Notes: generated from the letters alone by a model not told the origin. Shown: positions 1-11,644, numbered from the stretch's first letter. The stretch: 64,000 nt of DNA from Marinithermus hydrothermalis DSM 14884 (GCF_000195335.1 NC_015387.1:1-64000); one strand, 5' to 3'. Numbers and translations are program-made.

Positions 1-71
1 AGCCCCCCACACTTCCGCGAGGAAGGGGTGGGGAAGGCGGTAGAATGGAGGGTTGTAGGGGGGTGGGTACC

Positions 72-1391
72 TTGACGCAGGAAAGTATATGGCAGAATGT
101 GCTGAGCTATATCCGCAACAACATCACCGAGGTCGAGTATCACACTTGGTTTGAGCGCATACGCCCGCTGGGCATCCAAGGAGGCGTCCTGGAGCTTGGC
201 GTGCCCACCTCCTTCGCGGGAGAGTGGATCAAGAAGCATTACGCCGACCTGATCCAGGAGGCCCTGCTCCACCTGGGGGCCACCTCTCCCCGGTTCGAGC
301 TCAAAGTGGTTCCAGGAACCCCCGTCCAGGAAGACATCTTCAGCGTATCCACGCAATCCCAGGCCCGAGAGAACCGGCACAAGCTCAACCCCAAGTACAC
401 CTTCGAGAACTTTGTGGTCGGGGCCAACAACAACATGGCGCACGCCGCCGCCCTCGCGGTCGCCGAATCCCCCGGCCGGGCGTACAACCCGCTCTTCATC
501 TACGGCGGGGTCGGGCTGGGCAAGACCCACCTGATGCACGCCGTGGGCCATTACGTGGCCCAACGTTTTCCCCACCTCAAGATCGAGTACGTCTCCACCG
601 AAACCTTCACCAACGAACTGATCAACGCGATCCGCGAGGACAAGATGAGCGAGTTCCGCGAGCGCTACCGCTCGGTGGACCTCCTGCTCGTGGACGATAT
701 CCAGTTCATCGCGGGGAAGGAGCGCACCCAGGAGGAGTTCTTCCACACCTTCAACGCCCTCTACGAAGCCCACAAACAGATCATCCTGTCCTCGGACCGC
801 CCCCCCAAGGACATCCTCACGCTGGAATCCCGCCTGCGGAGCCGCTTCGAATGGGGCCTCATCACCGACATCCAGCCCCCCGAGCTCGAGACCCGTATCG
901 CCATCCTGAAGATGAACGCGGAGTACCGGGGGATCAGCATTCCGGAGGAGGTGCTCGAGTACATCGCTCGACAGATCACCTCCAACATCCGCGAGCTGGA
1001 GGGGGCCTTGATGCGCCTGATCGCCTACGCCTCCTTGAACGGGGTTGAGATCACCAAGCAGGTGGCGGCCCGGGCGCTCTCGGACGTGTTCACCCCGAAG
1101 GAAGCTGAGTACAAGGCGGAGGACATCCTGCGGGTGGTGGCCGCACACTACGGTGTGCGCCCCGAGGAGCTGCGTGGGCGCGGGCGCAGTAAGGAGGTCG
1201 TCCTACCGCGTCAGGTGGCGATGTACCTGATCCGTGAGCTGACCGGGGCCTCACTTCCGGAAATCGGCCAGTTCTTCCAAGGTCGGGACCATACGACGGT
1301 CCTCTACGCCATCCAAAAGGTGCAGGAACTGCGCGAACAGGATCCGGCCATGCGCCAACTGTTGCGCGAGCTTCAGGAGCAGCTGGGGTGA
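72..1391 (+). CDS. dnaA: Chromosomal replication initiator DnaA
   Basis: AAA+ ATPase that binds DnaA boxes and opens the origin. About 439 residues. It has an N-terminal interaction domain, a Walker A motif (GGVGLGKTH, near residue 145), a Walker B motif (LLLVDDIQF, near 207), and a C-terminal DNA-binding domain with the DnaA signature around [14 protein letters not shown] (near 405-418). I chose the TTG at 72 because the protein then begins [11 protein letters not shown], as I remember Thermus DnaA beginning; an in-frame ATG at 45 would add nine atypical residues. The next gene in the same orientation is dnaN, with the origin between them, which is the classic layout. Confidence 0.97.
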   Translation: MTQESIWQNVLSYIRNNITEVEYHTWFERIRPLGIQGGVLELGVPTSFAGEWIKKHYADLIQEALLHLGATSPRFELKVVPGTPVQEDIFSVSTQSQARENRHKLNPKYTFENFVVGANNNMAHAAALAVAESPGRAYNPLFIYGGVGLGKTHLMHAVGHYVAQRFPHLKIEYVSTETFTNELINAIREDKMSEFRERYRSVDLLLVDDIQFIAGKERTQEEFFHTFNALYEAHKQIILSSDRPPKDILTLESRLRSRFEWGLITDIQPPELETRIAILKMNAEYRGISIPEEVLEYIARQITSNIRELEGALMRLIAYASLNGVEITKQVAARALSDVFTPKEAEYKAEDILRVVAAHYGVRPEELRGRGRSKEVVLPRQVAMYLIRELTGASLPEIGQFFQGRDHTTVLYAIQKVQELREQDPAMRQLLRELQEQLG

Positions 1392-1625
1392 CTGTGGATA
1401 ACCCTGTGGATAAGTCTGTGGATAACCCTGTGGATAAGTCTGTGGATAAGTGGACGAGGTATCCCCCTGTGGATAACCCCCTCAGTTATCCACAGGTTAT
1501 CCACACGCATCCCCCCAGTTATCCACACGCTCATCCACAGGCAGTTTCCCGCTCCAGACGGCGTTTCTTGGGGTTTTCCACAGTATCCACAGGCCCTACT
1601 ACGGTTACTACTGAATCTTTTAAAA
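1391..1625. other. oriC: Chromosomal origin (oriC) with DnaA-box cluster
   Basis: The dnaA-dnaN spacer holds nine perfect DnaA boxes. Six TGTGGATAA run forward, starting at 1393, 1405, 1417, 1429, 1441 and 1468. Three TTATCCACA run in reverse, starting at 1486, 1497 and 1519. Three one-mismatch reverse copies start at 1531, 1574 and 1583. The first five forward boxes are spaced exactly 12 bp apart. The array is followed by an A+T-richer stretch (about 1595-1650) before the dnaN ribosome-binding site. An open frame crosses the spacer but is made of the repeats and is not a gene. Confidence 0.96.
1574..1625. promoter_or_regulatory. Basal unwinding element: DnaA boxes, GC step and DnaA-trio-like repeats
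   Basis: Two reverse DnaA-box variants (TTTTCCACA at 1574-1582, GTATCCACA at 1583-1591) are followed by GGCCC, then CTACTAC and TTACTACT, then an A+T-rich tract. This order (boxes, GC step, trinucleotide repeats, AT tract) matches the bacterial unwinding element described in Bacillus subtilis, where DnaA filaments load on the trios. The element lies on the dnaN side, so unwinding is predicted around 1595-1640. Confidence 0.75.
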
Positions 1626-1660
1626 CTAGAAAGCAGTAGTCTTATCTCTTAGGAGGCAGC

Positions 1661-2746
1661 ATGCGCGTACGCATCCCCAAACGAACCCTGGCCGAAGCGA
1701 TCGGGATTCTTGAACGCATCATCCCAAACCGCAGCAGCAACCCCGTGATCACGCAGCTCTTCCTCCAAGGCCACTCGAGCGGCCTCACCCTCCGCGGAAC
1801 CAACGGTGAGGTCGACTTGGAGCTCACTGTTACCGCAGAAACGGAAGGCGCGGACGCGTTTCTGGTCCCCGCCCACTTGTTCGGCCAGATCGTACGCGGC
1901 CTCCCCGGTGAGCTGGTCGAGCTCAGCGCGGACAATCAGGAGCTCGAGGTGGAAAGCGGCAGCTTCCGCACGCGGCTCGCGACCGCCACTCCGGAGGGCT
2001 ATCCGGAACTGACCTTCGACGCTCCCATGGAGGCTCGGTTGGCGGCCCCTGAACTCGCGCGGGCGCTCGCGCACGTGCGGTACGCTGCCTCCACCGAGGA
2101 GTACCGCGCCATCTTCCGTGGGGTGCAGCTGGAGTTTCACCCCGGGGCGCTTCGCGCCGTGGCGTCGGACGGGTTTCGCCTCGCGCGCTATGACCTGGCC
2201 ACCCGCACCGAGTTCGTAAAGAAGCTCGTGGTGCCGGCTCGGAGCGCGGACGAGATCATCCGGGTGCTTAAGGACACGGAGGGCGAGGTAGCGGTGGGCG
2301 TGACGGAAGGAAAGCTCGTCCTGGCTTCCGAAGCCTTCCGGATGAGCGTGGCGTTGATGGAGGGGGAGTTCCCAGACTACGAGCGGGTCATCCCGCAGCA
2401 GTTCGTGGGTGAGGCGGTACTGTCCGCGGAAGCGTTGCGCGAGAGCATCAAGCGCGTCAAAGTCCTTGCGGACAAGAACAACCATCGGATCGACCTCTTC
2501 TTTCAAGGGGACGCCCTCGAGGTCGTGGCGGAGGGGGATTACGGCCGGGGGAGTGAGCGGCTTTCGGTGCAGCGAGAGGGGGAGCCGCAGCTCGTTCTGG
2601 CGTACAACGCCGAGTACCTGGGGGACGCCCTGAGCCCCGTGGAGGGGCAGGTGCGGATCCGGCTCTCCGGGCCGACCAGCCCCACTGTGATCGAGGCGGT
2701 AGAGGACCCGGGGTACTTGGCGGTCGTGGTGCCCCTCCGAGTGTAA
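1661..2746 (+). CDS. dnaN: DNA polymerase III beta subunit (sliding clamp)
   Basis: Ring-shaped processivity clamp that tethers DNA polymerase III to DNA. 361 residues, normal length for the family, with the three repeated clamp domains. A strong AGGAGG lies just before the ATG. Typical clamp segments are visible, such as FRGVQLEFHPGALRAVASDGFRLA in the middle domain (given here only as a landmark starting near residue 150). It sits directly downstream of oriC and is followed 45 bp later by eno. Confidence 0.97.
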   Translation: MRVRIPKRTLAEAIGILERIIPNRSSNPVITQLFLQGHSSGLTLRGTNGEVDLELTVTAETEGADAFLVPAHLFGQIVRGLPGELVELSADNQELEVESGSFRTRLATATPEGYPELTFDAPMEARLAAPELARALAHVRYAASTEEYRAIFRGVQLEFHPGALRAVASDGFRLARYDLATRTEFVKKLVVPARSADEIIRVLKDTEGEVAVGVTEGKLVLASEAFRMSVALMEGEFPDYERVIPQQFVGEAVLSAEALRESIKRVKVLADKNNHRIDLFFQGDALEVVAEGDYGRGSERLSVQREGEPQLVLAYNAEYLGDALSPVEGQVRIRLSGPTSPTVIEAVEDPGYLAVVVPLRV

Positions 2747-5471
<2,725 letters not shown>

Positions 5472-5479
5472 ACCGGGCG

Positions 5480-6166
5480 TTACTCGCCCAGCTTGCGTTT
5501 AAGGTACCGTTCGAGGCCCTCGAGCTGCTGCCGAAGGCGGGTCTGCTCCTCCAGAAGGGCCTCGAGCTTCGCTTCTAGGTAGTTCGTGGTGGGGGCGATG
5601 GGAAAGGCCTTGTGCAGCAAGGCCGTGGTGCCGCACCGCGGGCAGGAGAGGGTGGCTGGGGAGATGGACGGGCTGTACAGGATGCGCGTGCGGTCGGTGG
5701 GGCACAACAAGTACTTTTCCCCGGCGGTCTCGCCTTTGCGGATGCGTTCAGCGAGCGCCTGGGCCTCCTCGAGGGTGAACCCGGCGTAAAAATCCCCCCG
5801 GATTTCCTTCAGGCCGACCGGCACGGTCTCGCGGGTGGCGGTGAGATCGGACTTTAATCCCCCCCGCGGCGGCACCCAGGCGAGGCCGTTCCACTTCAGG
5901 TGCCGCAGGTGCCGCTTGCCGTTCTTGTCCTCGATCTCCACGATCAGCGTGACCTCGGGGTCCCGAGGGTAGTAAAAAAAACGCACCGCCCGAACCCCTT
6001 CCAGGCCGGGTTGCGGGGGCAGCGTGTACGCGAGCGGCCCTTCCCCCCGTTCAGGGTACCCTACGAGGCGCTCGAGGTCCTGGCGCGTGAGCCCCGGGTG
6101 CTCCACATCCCCCTCAAGGATGGCCCGCACCTTCTCGAAGGCTCGCTCCAGGCCTGTATCCCCCAT
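5480..6166 (-). CDS. Conserved hypothetical protein with zinc-ribbon-like region and C-terminal coiled coil
   Basis: 228 residues, function not recognised. The first ~150 residues look like a globular alpha/beta domain rich in beta strands. A Cys pattern near 160-185 (LLCPTDRT, then SCPRCGTTALLH) resembles a small zinc ribbon. The last ~40 residues form a predicted coiled coil (EAKLEALLEEQTRLRQQLEG). Transcription is probably leaderless: a TAGACT hexamer lies at 6173-6178, 6 nt before the ATG, with no ribosome-binding site. It faces pyk tail to tail. Confidence 0.75.
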   Translation of the reverse strand: MGDTGLERAFEKVRAILEGDVEHPGLTRQDLERLVGYPERGEGPLAYTLPPQPGLEGVRAVRFFYYPRDPEVTLIVEIEDKNGKRHLRHLKWNGLAWVPPRGGLKSDLTATRETVPVGLKEIRGDFYAGFTLEEAQALAERIRKGETAGEKYLLCPTDRTRILYSPSISPATLSCPRCGTTALLHKAFPIAPTTNYLEAKLEALLEEQTRLRQQLEGLERYLKRKLGE

Positions 6167-6188
6167 GCCCTTAGTCTACCCTAAGCCT

Positions 6189-6212
6189 GCCGGCCGGGAG
6201 GGCCCGGCCGGC
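6189..6212 (-). terminator. Strong GC hairpin downstream of the foldase gene
   Basis: A perfect 10-bp stem (GCCGGCCGGG paired with CCCGGCCGGC) with an AGGG loop, 18 bp past the stop of the gene read on the minus strand. No T-run follows, so it may be a processing or stabilising hairpin rather than a classic terminator. Confidence 0.45.
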
Positions 6213-6229
6213 GGGAGTGCGGGGAAGGG

Positions 6230-8065
6230 TTACGGCTGCGTTTCGGCGGGTTCTTCCGAGCTCGGCGCGGGGGCGGTCTCGCCCTCGCCGTTGGACTCGT
6301 TCGCCTCCTCCGCAGGCGGGGCGAGCTCGGCCAGCACCTCGGTCAGGCGGTTTTCGATCTGGGCGTTCTCGCGGAGTTCGTCCAGCCACTCGTTGGCGAT
6401 CCGGTTGCGTTTCTGCGCCAAGGCCAGGGCGCGTGCTTCGTCCTGGACCTCCTCGAAGGGGCGCAGTACCTCGGGCTTTTGGTCGTTCACCAGAGCGACC
6501 TGGAAGGTGCCGTCCTCGAGCTCGATCAGCTCCGACACCTTCCCTTCGGGGCTTTCCGCGAAGGTGGCCTCGCTGAAGAAGATCAGCTGGTCGAGGACCG
6601 GGGGGAGCTGCCGGGGGTTGACCGTGCCGTAGTCCACCACCTCCCCGCCGAGCTCCTGGGCGAGGTCCTCCAGGGCTTCCCCTTCGATGAGGCGCGCGCG
6701 GAAGGTCTCTGCGCTTTCCTTGTCCTGGAAGGTCACCGCCTTGACCTGGGCCGAGGCCGGGATGACGAAGCGCTGCGGGTTCTCGTTGTAGAAGGTGCGC
6801 ACCTCCTCCTCGCTGACCGTGACGTCCAGCGTCTTCCAAAGGCGTACGTCCCGCGCGCGTTCCTCCTGGGTGCCCACGAAGGGCTGCCCGCTTTTTTCAG
6901 CTTCCTGGAGGAGAAGGGTGCGGGCGATGAGCTGGTCCAGCGAGGCGGGGAAGAAGAACTGCACCGCGAGCTGCCCGAGCCCCTGCTGGATCAGCTGGGG
7001 TACCTGCTGGTCGCTGAAGACGAGCTCGGCCACCTTGCGGAGCGGGATCTCCTCCCCGTTCACCGTGGCGACCACGGGGTTTACGTACTGGAAGAGGTTC
7101 AGGTCCGCGAACTTCACCGTAGCGCGGGCGCGCACCGCCTCGAGGTAGTCCTCCACCGCCTGGCGCTGTTTGGCGGCCAGCGCGTCGGCCCGCACCGCGT
7201 CGGCCACCTCCTCGAAGCTCGCGTCCCCGCCCGGCAGGAAGGCCTCCACCTGCACGAGGTGGTACCGCCCGCCCGCCTCGATCACGTCGGTCAGGCCGCC
7301 CTCCTTGAGGGCGAAGGCTGCGTCGGCCACCGGTTTGGGGAAGACGATCCGCGTGACCGGCTGCGGCTCGTCTGAGCCCGCTTCCGCCCCGACCGCGCCG
7401 CCCTGCTCCGCCGCGACCTTGGAGTACTCGCGGGCGAGCGCGGCGAACTCCTCGCCGGCCAGGGTCCGTTCGCGTAGCTCGCGGGCCAACGCCTCGTCGT
7501 CCACCACGATCTGCCGCGCCTTGATGCGGTCCTCCGTGCGGTAGGTGTCCTTGTGCAGCGTGAAGTAGAAGCGGGCCTCCTCCTCGCTCAGCTCGACCTG
7601 CTCGCGGATCTGTTCGAGCCGCTTGTTGATGCGTAGTTGCGTGCGGATCTCGTCGCGCAGGGTCGCGTCGGTGTACCCGATCTGCTGGAGGAAGTCGCTG
7701 TAGTCCTGGCGGGTCTCCAGGCCGAAGCGCTCCCGAATCTGGTCCACCTGTTGGCGGACCTTGCTGTTCGAAACGCGGACCCGCGCGGCGTCCTGCGCGA
7801 GGGCCTTGAGCAGGATGACCTGCTCGAGGAAGTAGGTATCGATCAGGGGTTTCAGCGCGCCTTCAGGGTTGAGCGCGAACAACGGCGTGGTTTGCTGCAG
7901 CCGGGCGAGCTCGAGCTCGCGCACGGGTTCGCCGTTCACCCAGAGCACGGTGCGCCCTTCTTGCTGGGGGTTGCCTTGCGGGGTGAAGAGGAAGATCGTG
8001 CCCAGCGCGAAGGCGACGGCAAGGATCCCGAAGATCACGGTAATCGCACGTTTGCTGACTCTCAC
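6230..8065 (-). CDS. Membrane-anchored SurA/PpiD-type peptidyl-prolyl isomerase
   Basis: 611-residue periplasm-facing foldase. One N-terminal transmembrane anchor spans residues ~8-28. It is followed by a SurA-N-like chaperone domain (LEQVILLKALAQDAARVRVS...), a parvulin rotamase region (~180-285, KARQIVVDDEALARELRE), a second SurA-N-like domain (~325-430), a second parvulin-like region (~435-540, VKAVTFQDKESAETFRA) and an acidic Glu/Pro/Ala tail. GTG start with AAGGAGG eight bases upstream. It resembles PpiD in its anchor and SurA in its duplicated domains. Likely role: folding of exported outer-envelope proteins. Confidence 0.88.
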   Translation of the reverse strand: MRVSKRAITVIFGILAVAFALGTIFLFTPQGNPQQEGRTVLWVNGEPVRELELARLQQTTPLFALNPEGALKPLIDTYFLEQVILLKALAQDAARVRVSNSKVRQQVDQIRERFGLETRQDYSDFLQQIGYTDATLRDEIRTQLRINKRLEQIREQVELSEEEARFYFTLHKDTYRTEDRIKARQIVVDDEALARELRERTLAGEEFAALAREYSKVAAEQGGAVGAEAGSDEPQPVTRIVFPKPVADAAFALKEGGLTDVIEAGGRYHLVQVEAFLPGGDASFEEVADAVRADALAAKQRQAVEDYLEAVRARATVKFADLNLFQYVNPVVATVNGEEIPLRKVAELVFSDQQVPQLIQQGLGQLAVQFFFPASLDQLIARTLLLQEAEKSGQPFVGTQEERARDVRLWKTLDVTVSEEEVRTFYNENPQRFVIPASAQVKAVTFQDKESAETFRARLIEGEALEDLAQELGGEVVDYGTVNPRQLPPVLDQLIFFSEATFAESPEGKVSELIELEDGTFQVALVNDQKPEVLRPFEEVQDEARALALAQKRNRIANEWLDELRENAQIENRLTEVLAELAPPAEEANESNGEGETAPAPSSEEPAETQP

Positions 8066-8095
8066 TTGACGGCCTCCTTCAAGTAATGCTACATT
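8066..8095 (+). promoter_or_regulatory. Promoter for tRNA-Arg
   Basis: TTGACG (8066-8071), an 18-bp spacer and TACATT (8090-8095), with the tRNA starting 14 nt later. The -35 box abuts the divergent foldase start codon. Confidence 0.75.
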
Positions 8096-8109
8096 AACGG
8101 GTGCTGAGT

Positions 8110-8186
<77 letters not shown>

Positions 8187-8251
8187 CATTCTTTTTATAC
8201 GCGCTTAAGCTAAGCACCCGATGAATGGTTCGCACGAGGGGATTCTAGCAC

Positions 8252-9388
8252 ATGCTTCCGCTCTTTTTGGCCTGGTTGCACGCCACGAACGACATGTTCT
8301 CCGCTTTTCTCGCCCCGATGCTGCCGCGTTTGATGGAGGCCCTCGGGGTGGGGTTGGGCGTGGCCGCCACCCTCGTCTCCGCGTACGCGGTCTCCTCGAG
8401 CCTCCTCCAGCCCCTCGCGGGCCTGGTGGCGGACCGGACGGACCGGCGCTGGCTTGCCGCGCTCGGCCCGGTGCTCGTCGCGTTGGGACTGGGTGCGCTC
8501 GGGTGGTGGCCCGGGTACGGGGCGCTCATCGTCATGCTCGCCCTCGCGGGGCTGGGCTCGGCCTTGTTCCACGCCGCCGGCGCCGCGCTCGTCGCCCAGT
8601 ACACCCCGCCCGAACGGCGGGGGTTTTGGATGAGCGCGTTCAGCTCGAGCGGGGTTGTGGGGATGGCGCTCGGGCCGCTGGTCTCGGTGGGGGCGGCCCA
8701 GGCGTTCGGGCTCAAGGGGTTGCTCTACCTGGTGCCCCTCGCGCTCGTGCCGGCCCTGGCCTTCCTGCGCGCCGCTCCTCCCGTGCGGCTTGAGGCGCGC
8801 CCGCCGGGGTTGGGGGCGCTCGCGCGGGTCTTTCGGGGGGATGTGGCGCGGCTTTGGGGGATGGGGGTGCTGCGCTCCCTGGTCTTCATGAGCTACGCCA
8901 CCACCCTCCCCGTCTGGTTCGTGGCCCAGGGGTTGGGGGAGGCCCGTGCGGCGGTGGCGCTTTCGGTCTACAGCCTGGCCGCTGCGGTGGGCGGGGTGCT
9001 TGGGGGGAGCGCCTCGGACCGCTGGGGGCGCAAGCGGGTCCTGGTCGGCACCCTCGTCGCGAGCCTGCCGCTGTACTACCTCGTGCTCCTCCTGCCGCTC
9101 GGGACGCTTGAGCACCTCGTGGCCCTCGCCCTGGCCGGCGCGGTGATGAACGCCAACCTCCCGGTCGCGGTTGTGATGGCTCAGGAGCGCGAACCCGAGC
9201 AGATCGCGACGGTCTCCGGGCTGTTGATGGGGTTCACCTGGGGGTTCGCCGGTTTGGCGTACAGCTTGGTTGGCCCGCTGATCGAGGGGTTCGGGGTGCT
9301 CCCGGTCCTCGCAGGGCTGGGAGGGTTGTTGGTGCCCGCGGTGTATCTGGCCGGGCGCACGGCGGACCCCCGCGTAGAATGGGCGTAA
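8252..9388 (+). CDS. Major facilitator superfamily transporter, fosmidomycin-resistance-like
   Basis: 378-residue inner-membrane protein with about 12 hydrophobic segments. The beginning (HATNDMFSAFLAPMLPRL) matches the Fsr-type MFS group, and the loop LVADRTDRRW is the MFS motif A (D-R-x-x-R-R type). A second copy is in the other half (SASDRWGRKRV). The substrate cannot be read from sequence; drug or metabolite efflux is an inference from the subgroup. It starts 65 bp after tRNA-Arg, and the next gene follows after 10 bp with AAGGAGG, so the two may be co-transcribed. Confidence 0.85.
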   Translation: MLPLFLAWLHATNDMFSAFLAPMLPRLMEALGVGLGVAATLVSAYAVSSSLLQPLAGLVADRTDRRWLAALGPVLVALGLGALGWWPGYGALIVMLALAGLGSALFHAAGAALVAQYTPPERRGFWMSAFSSSGVVGMALGPLVSVGAAQAFGLKGLLYLVPLALVPALAFLRAAPPVRLEARPPGLGALARVFRGDVARLWGMGVLRSLVFMSYATTLPVWFVAQGLGEARAAVALSVYSLAAAVGGVLGGSASDRWGRKRVLVGTLVASLPLYYLVLLLPLGTLEHLVALALAGAVMNANLPVAVVMAQEREPEQIATVSGLLMGFTWGFAGLAYSLVGPLIEGFGVLPVLAGLGGLLVPAVYLAGRTADPRVEWA

Positions 9389-9398
9389 GGAGGTCCGC

Positions 9399-10223
9399 AT
9401 GATTCGCCGCATCCTACTCGCGACCGACGGCTCCGCGCCCGCCATGGCGGCCGAAGCCTTGGCGGAGTACCTTGCCTACACCCTGGAAGCGGAGCTGGTG
9501 GCGCTCTACGTCAAGGACGCGCGCCTGATCCGCTTCCCTGAACTCCTCGACCTCGGCGCGTTTTCCGTGCCCCTCACGGTACGCCACGAGGAGCTCGAGG
9601 AAGCCCTCGAGGCTCGAGCGCGGGCGGTGCTGGACCGGCTCGAAGCTTCCGCGAAGGCCGCGGGAGTGGCCTTTGTTCCGGCGTTGCGCACCGGGGTGCC
9701 GTACCGGGTGATCGCGGAGGAGTCCCGCGCGGCGGACCTCGTGGTCATGGGGCGGGCCGGGGAGGCGCACGGGCACGAGGTGACCGGGGTGGGCAGTACG
9801 GTGGAGCGGGTGGCCCGTGTGGCGGCGGTGCCGGTGCTCGTTACGGGGCTGGATTACGCCAAGCCCGAGCGCCTGCTCCTGGGGTATGACGGCTCCCCTT
9901 CGGCGACGCGAGCACTGCACGCGGTCGCGGACCTGGCGGAAGGCTTGGGGCTGCCGGTCTGGGTGGTGAGCGTTTCGGAAGAGCTGGAGCAGGCCGAGGC
10001 GCTGGTGCAGGAGGCCGCGGGATACCTCTCGGCGCGCGCCGTGCGGGGCCACACCCGAGCGGTCGGGGGGGATCCCGCCGAGCAACTGATCGAGCTGCAA
10101 CAGCGTTCGGACCTCTTGGCGATCGGGGCCTTCGGGCGGGGGCGGGTGCGCGAGCTGCTTCTCGGTTCGACCACGGAGCTGGTGCTGCGCCGGGCGGTGG
10201 GACCGGTGCTGCTCGTGCGGTAG
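9399..10223 (+). CDS. Tandem universal stress protein (two UspA domains)
   Basis: 274 residues with two UspA-like alpha/beta domains, ~1-145 and ~150-274. The first begins IRRILLATDGSAPAMAAEAL and contains VVMGRAGEAHGHEVTGVGST. The second begins ERLLLGYDGSPSATRALHAV and has the ATP-binding type G-2x-G-9x-G-S/T pattern in GAFGRGRVRELLLGSTTE. UspA proteins bind ATP or AMP and help cells survive stress. The ribosome-binding site AAGGAGG overlaps the end of the MFS gene. Confidence 0.92.
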   Translation: MIRRILLATDGSAPAMAAEALAEYLAYTLEAELVALYVKDARLIRFPELLDLGAFSVPLTVRHEELEEALEARARAVLDRLEASAKAAGVAFVPALRTGVPYRVIAEESRAADLVVMGRAGEAHGHEVTGVGSTVERVARVAAVPVLVTGLDYAKPERLLLGYDGSPSATRALHAVADLAEGLGLPVWVVSVSEELEQAEALVQEAAGYLSARAVRGHTRAVGGDPAEQLIELQQRSDLLAIGAFGRGRVRELLLGSTTELVLRRAVGPVLLVR

Positions 10224-10227
10224 GGCG

Positions 10228-10572
10228 CTACTCGAACAGGGCGTTGAGGACGTAACTCACCAGGGAGAGGATCAACGCGCCCCAGAACGCGCCGGCAAAC
10301 CCCACGACCTCGAGGGCGGTGGCTTGGGCCACGAGGAGGAGGATGAGGGCGTTCACCACCAGGGTGAAGAGCCCCAGGGTCAGCAGGTTGATCGGCAGGG
10401 TGAGGAGGAGCAACACGGGGCGCACCAGGGCGTTGGCCAGGCCGAAGATCAACCCGGCCACCAGGTAGTCGAGGAGGCCGCTGCCCGCCGCGAAGTTCAC
10501 GCCGCTGTAGAGCTGGCTCGTGACCCAGAGGGCGATCGTGTTGAGGAGGAGCCGGGCGAGAAAGGCGCGCAT
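10228..10572 (-). CDS. Phage-holin-family-4 (YvlD-like) small membrane protein
   Basis: 114 residues with four predicted transmembrane segments, beginning FLARLLLNTIALWVTSQLYS and containing GLIFGLANALVRPVLLLLTLP, the conserved core of the YvlD family. Its ATG overlaps the stop of the PspC-domain gene (ATGA), so the two are translationally coupled. In Bacillus, yvlD sits in a cell-envelope stress operon with PspC-like proteins, and the same pairing is seen here. Confidence 0.85.
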   Translation of the reverse strand: MRAFLARLLLNTIALWVTSQLYSGVNFAAGSGLLDYLVAGLIFGLANALVRPVLLLLTLPINLLTLGLFTLVVNALILLLVAQATALEVVGFAGAFWGALILSLVSYVLNALFE

Positions 10573-10973
10573 CAGGCCTCCTCCGGGATGAGGATCCAGA
10601 AGACCAGGTACAGGAAGACGCCGGTCCCGTACAGGAGTGCGAGCAGGACGAACGCGACCCGGATCAAGAGGGGGTCCACCCTGAACCGGTATGCGAGCCC
10701 CCCCGCGATCCCCAGGAGGACGCGGTCCGTTTTGCTGCGGGTGAGGCCGGGGAGGGGCAGAGCAAAGGGGTGCTCCTCCTCCGGGGAGGCCTCGGGCGCG
10801 AGGGCCCAGAGCAGCAGGTAGCCAAGCGCCAGGGCGAAGCTCAGGTATGGGAGGATCAGAAGCAGCAAAAACCCCACGCGCAGCCAGGCTGGGTGCACCC
10901 CCAGGTAGTTGCCCAGGCCTCCCAGCACCCCGGCGAGGATCCGGTGCCGCCGCGACCGCCGATAACGTTTCAT
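10572..10973 (-). CDS. Tandem PspC-domain membrane protein
   Basis: 133 residues carrying two PspC domains in a row. The first (~3-60, RSRRHRILAGVLGGLGNYLG) and second (~75-133, SKTDRVLLGIAGGLAYRFRV) each end in a transmembrane helix. PspC proteins sense or buffer envelope stress at the inner membrane; most are single-domain. The promoter is probably leaderless: TAGACT at 10980-10985 lies 6 nt before the ATG. It overlaps the YvlD-like gene by 1 bp. Confidence 0.88.
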   Translation of the reverse strand: MKRYRRSRRHRILAGVLGGLGNYLGVHPAWLRVGFLLLLILPYLSFALALGYLLLWALAPEASPEEEHPFALPLPGLTRSKTDRVLLGIAGGLAYRFRVDPLLIRVAFVLLALLYGTGVFLYLVFWILIPEEA

Positions 10974-11068
10974 ATGCTTAGTCTACCCTGGGGGAAGTTT
11001 GAGGCATGGAGGGAGCGGTGGGTGCGGCGGTCTTGACGGGGAAAGGGGACTGCGCATAGCATGAAAGT

Positions 11069-11644
11069 ATGCACTTACATCCTCCTCGGCGTACGGCGGA
11101 CACCCGGCTCCTGAGCGCCGCCCTCGAGCTCGTCGCCGAGCGCGGGTACCGCGGGGCCACCACCCGCCGGATCGCCGAGCGCGCCGGGGTCGCGGAGGTC
11201 ACGCTCTTCCGTCGCTTCAAGACCAAAGCCCGACTGGTGGCCGAGGCGGTGCGCTGGGCGACCGCGGACCTGGGCAGCCTCGCGCAGGAGCCGACCGGGG
11301 ACCTCCGGACCGACCTGGTGCGGCTCGCACGGGTGTACAACGATCTGATCCAGACCCGCCGGGGCCTCGTGCTGCGGATTTTACCCGAACTGGGGCGCGA
11401 GCCCGCGCTGCAAAAAGTCTTCCGCGAGGTCATGGAAACACGCCTTGGAGGGGTGTTCGCCCTCTTTCAGCACTACCAGGCTGCGGGCCGCCTCGAGGCC
11501 GAACCGGTCGCCGCCCAGGCCCTCGCCTTCCTCGGGCCCCTGTTCGCGCGAAACCTGCTCGGGGAGGCCCTCGGCCTCGAAGTGCCCTTCCAACCGGAGG
11601 CGTACGTCGAACGCTACCTTGTGGGGAGGGAACGACGTGATTAA
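11069..11644 (+). CDS. TetR-family transcriptional regulator of the adjacent ABC exporter
   Basis: 191 residues. The N-terminal helix-turn-helix (~12-58, AALELVAERGYRGATTRRIAERAGV... TLFRRFKTKARLVAEAV) is typical TetR, and the C-terminal ligand domain is unassigned. It overlaps the ABC ATPase start by 8 bp and heads a five-gene run of exporter and envelope genes, so it probably represses that operon. An imperfect operator candidate, GCATA-N9-TATGC, spans 11054-11072 and covers the start codon, with TTGACG at 11033-11038 as a possible -35. Confidence 0.87.
   Translation: MHLHPPRRTADTRLLSAALELVAERGYRGATTRRIAERAGVAEVTLFRRFKTKARLVAEAVRWATADLGSLAQEPTGDLRTDLVRLARVYNDLIQTRRGLVLRILPELGREPALQKVFREVMETRLGGVFALFQHYQAAGRLEAEPVAAQALAFLGPLFARNLLGEALGLEVPFQPEAYVERYLVGRERRD

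Noticed and set aside
1393-1449. Regular 12-bp repeats resembling a tiny tandem or CRISPR-like array
   Set aside because: The repeats are consensus DnaA boxes with 3-bp spacers in oriC.
1388-1639. Open frame of 83 codons across the dnaA-dnaN spacer
   Set aside because: Its sequence is the translation of repeated DnaA boxes (NPVDKSVD repeats); this is the origin, not a gene.
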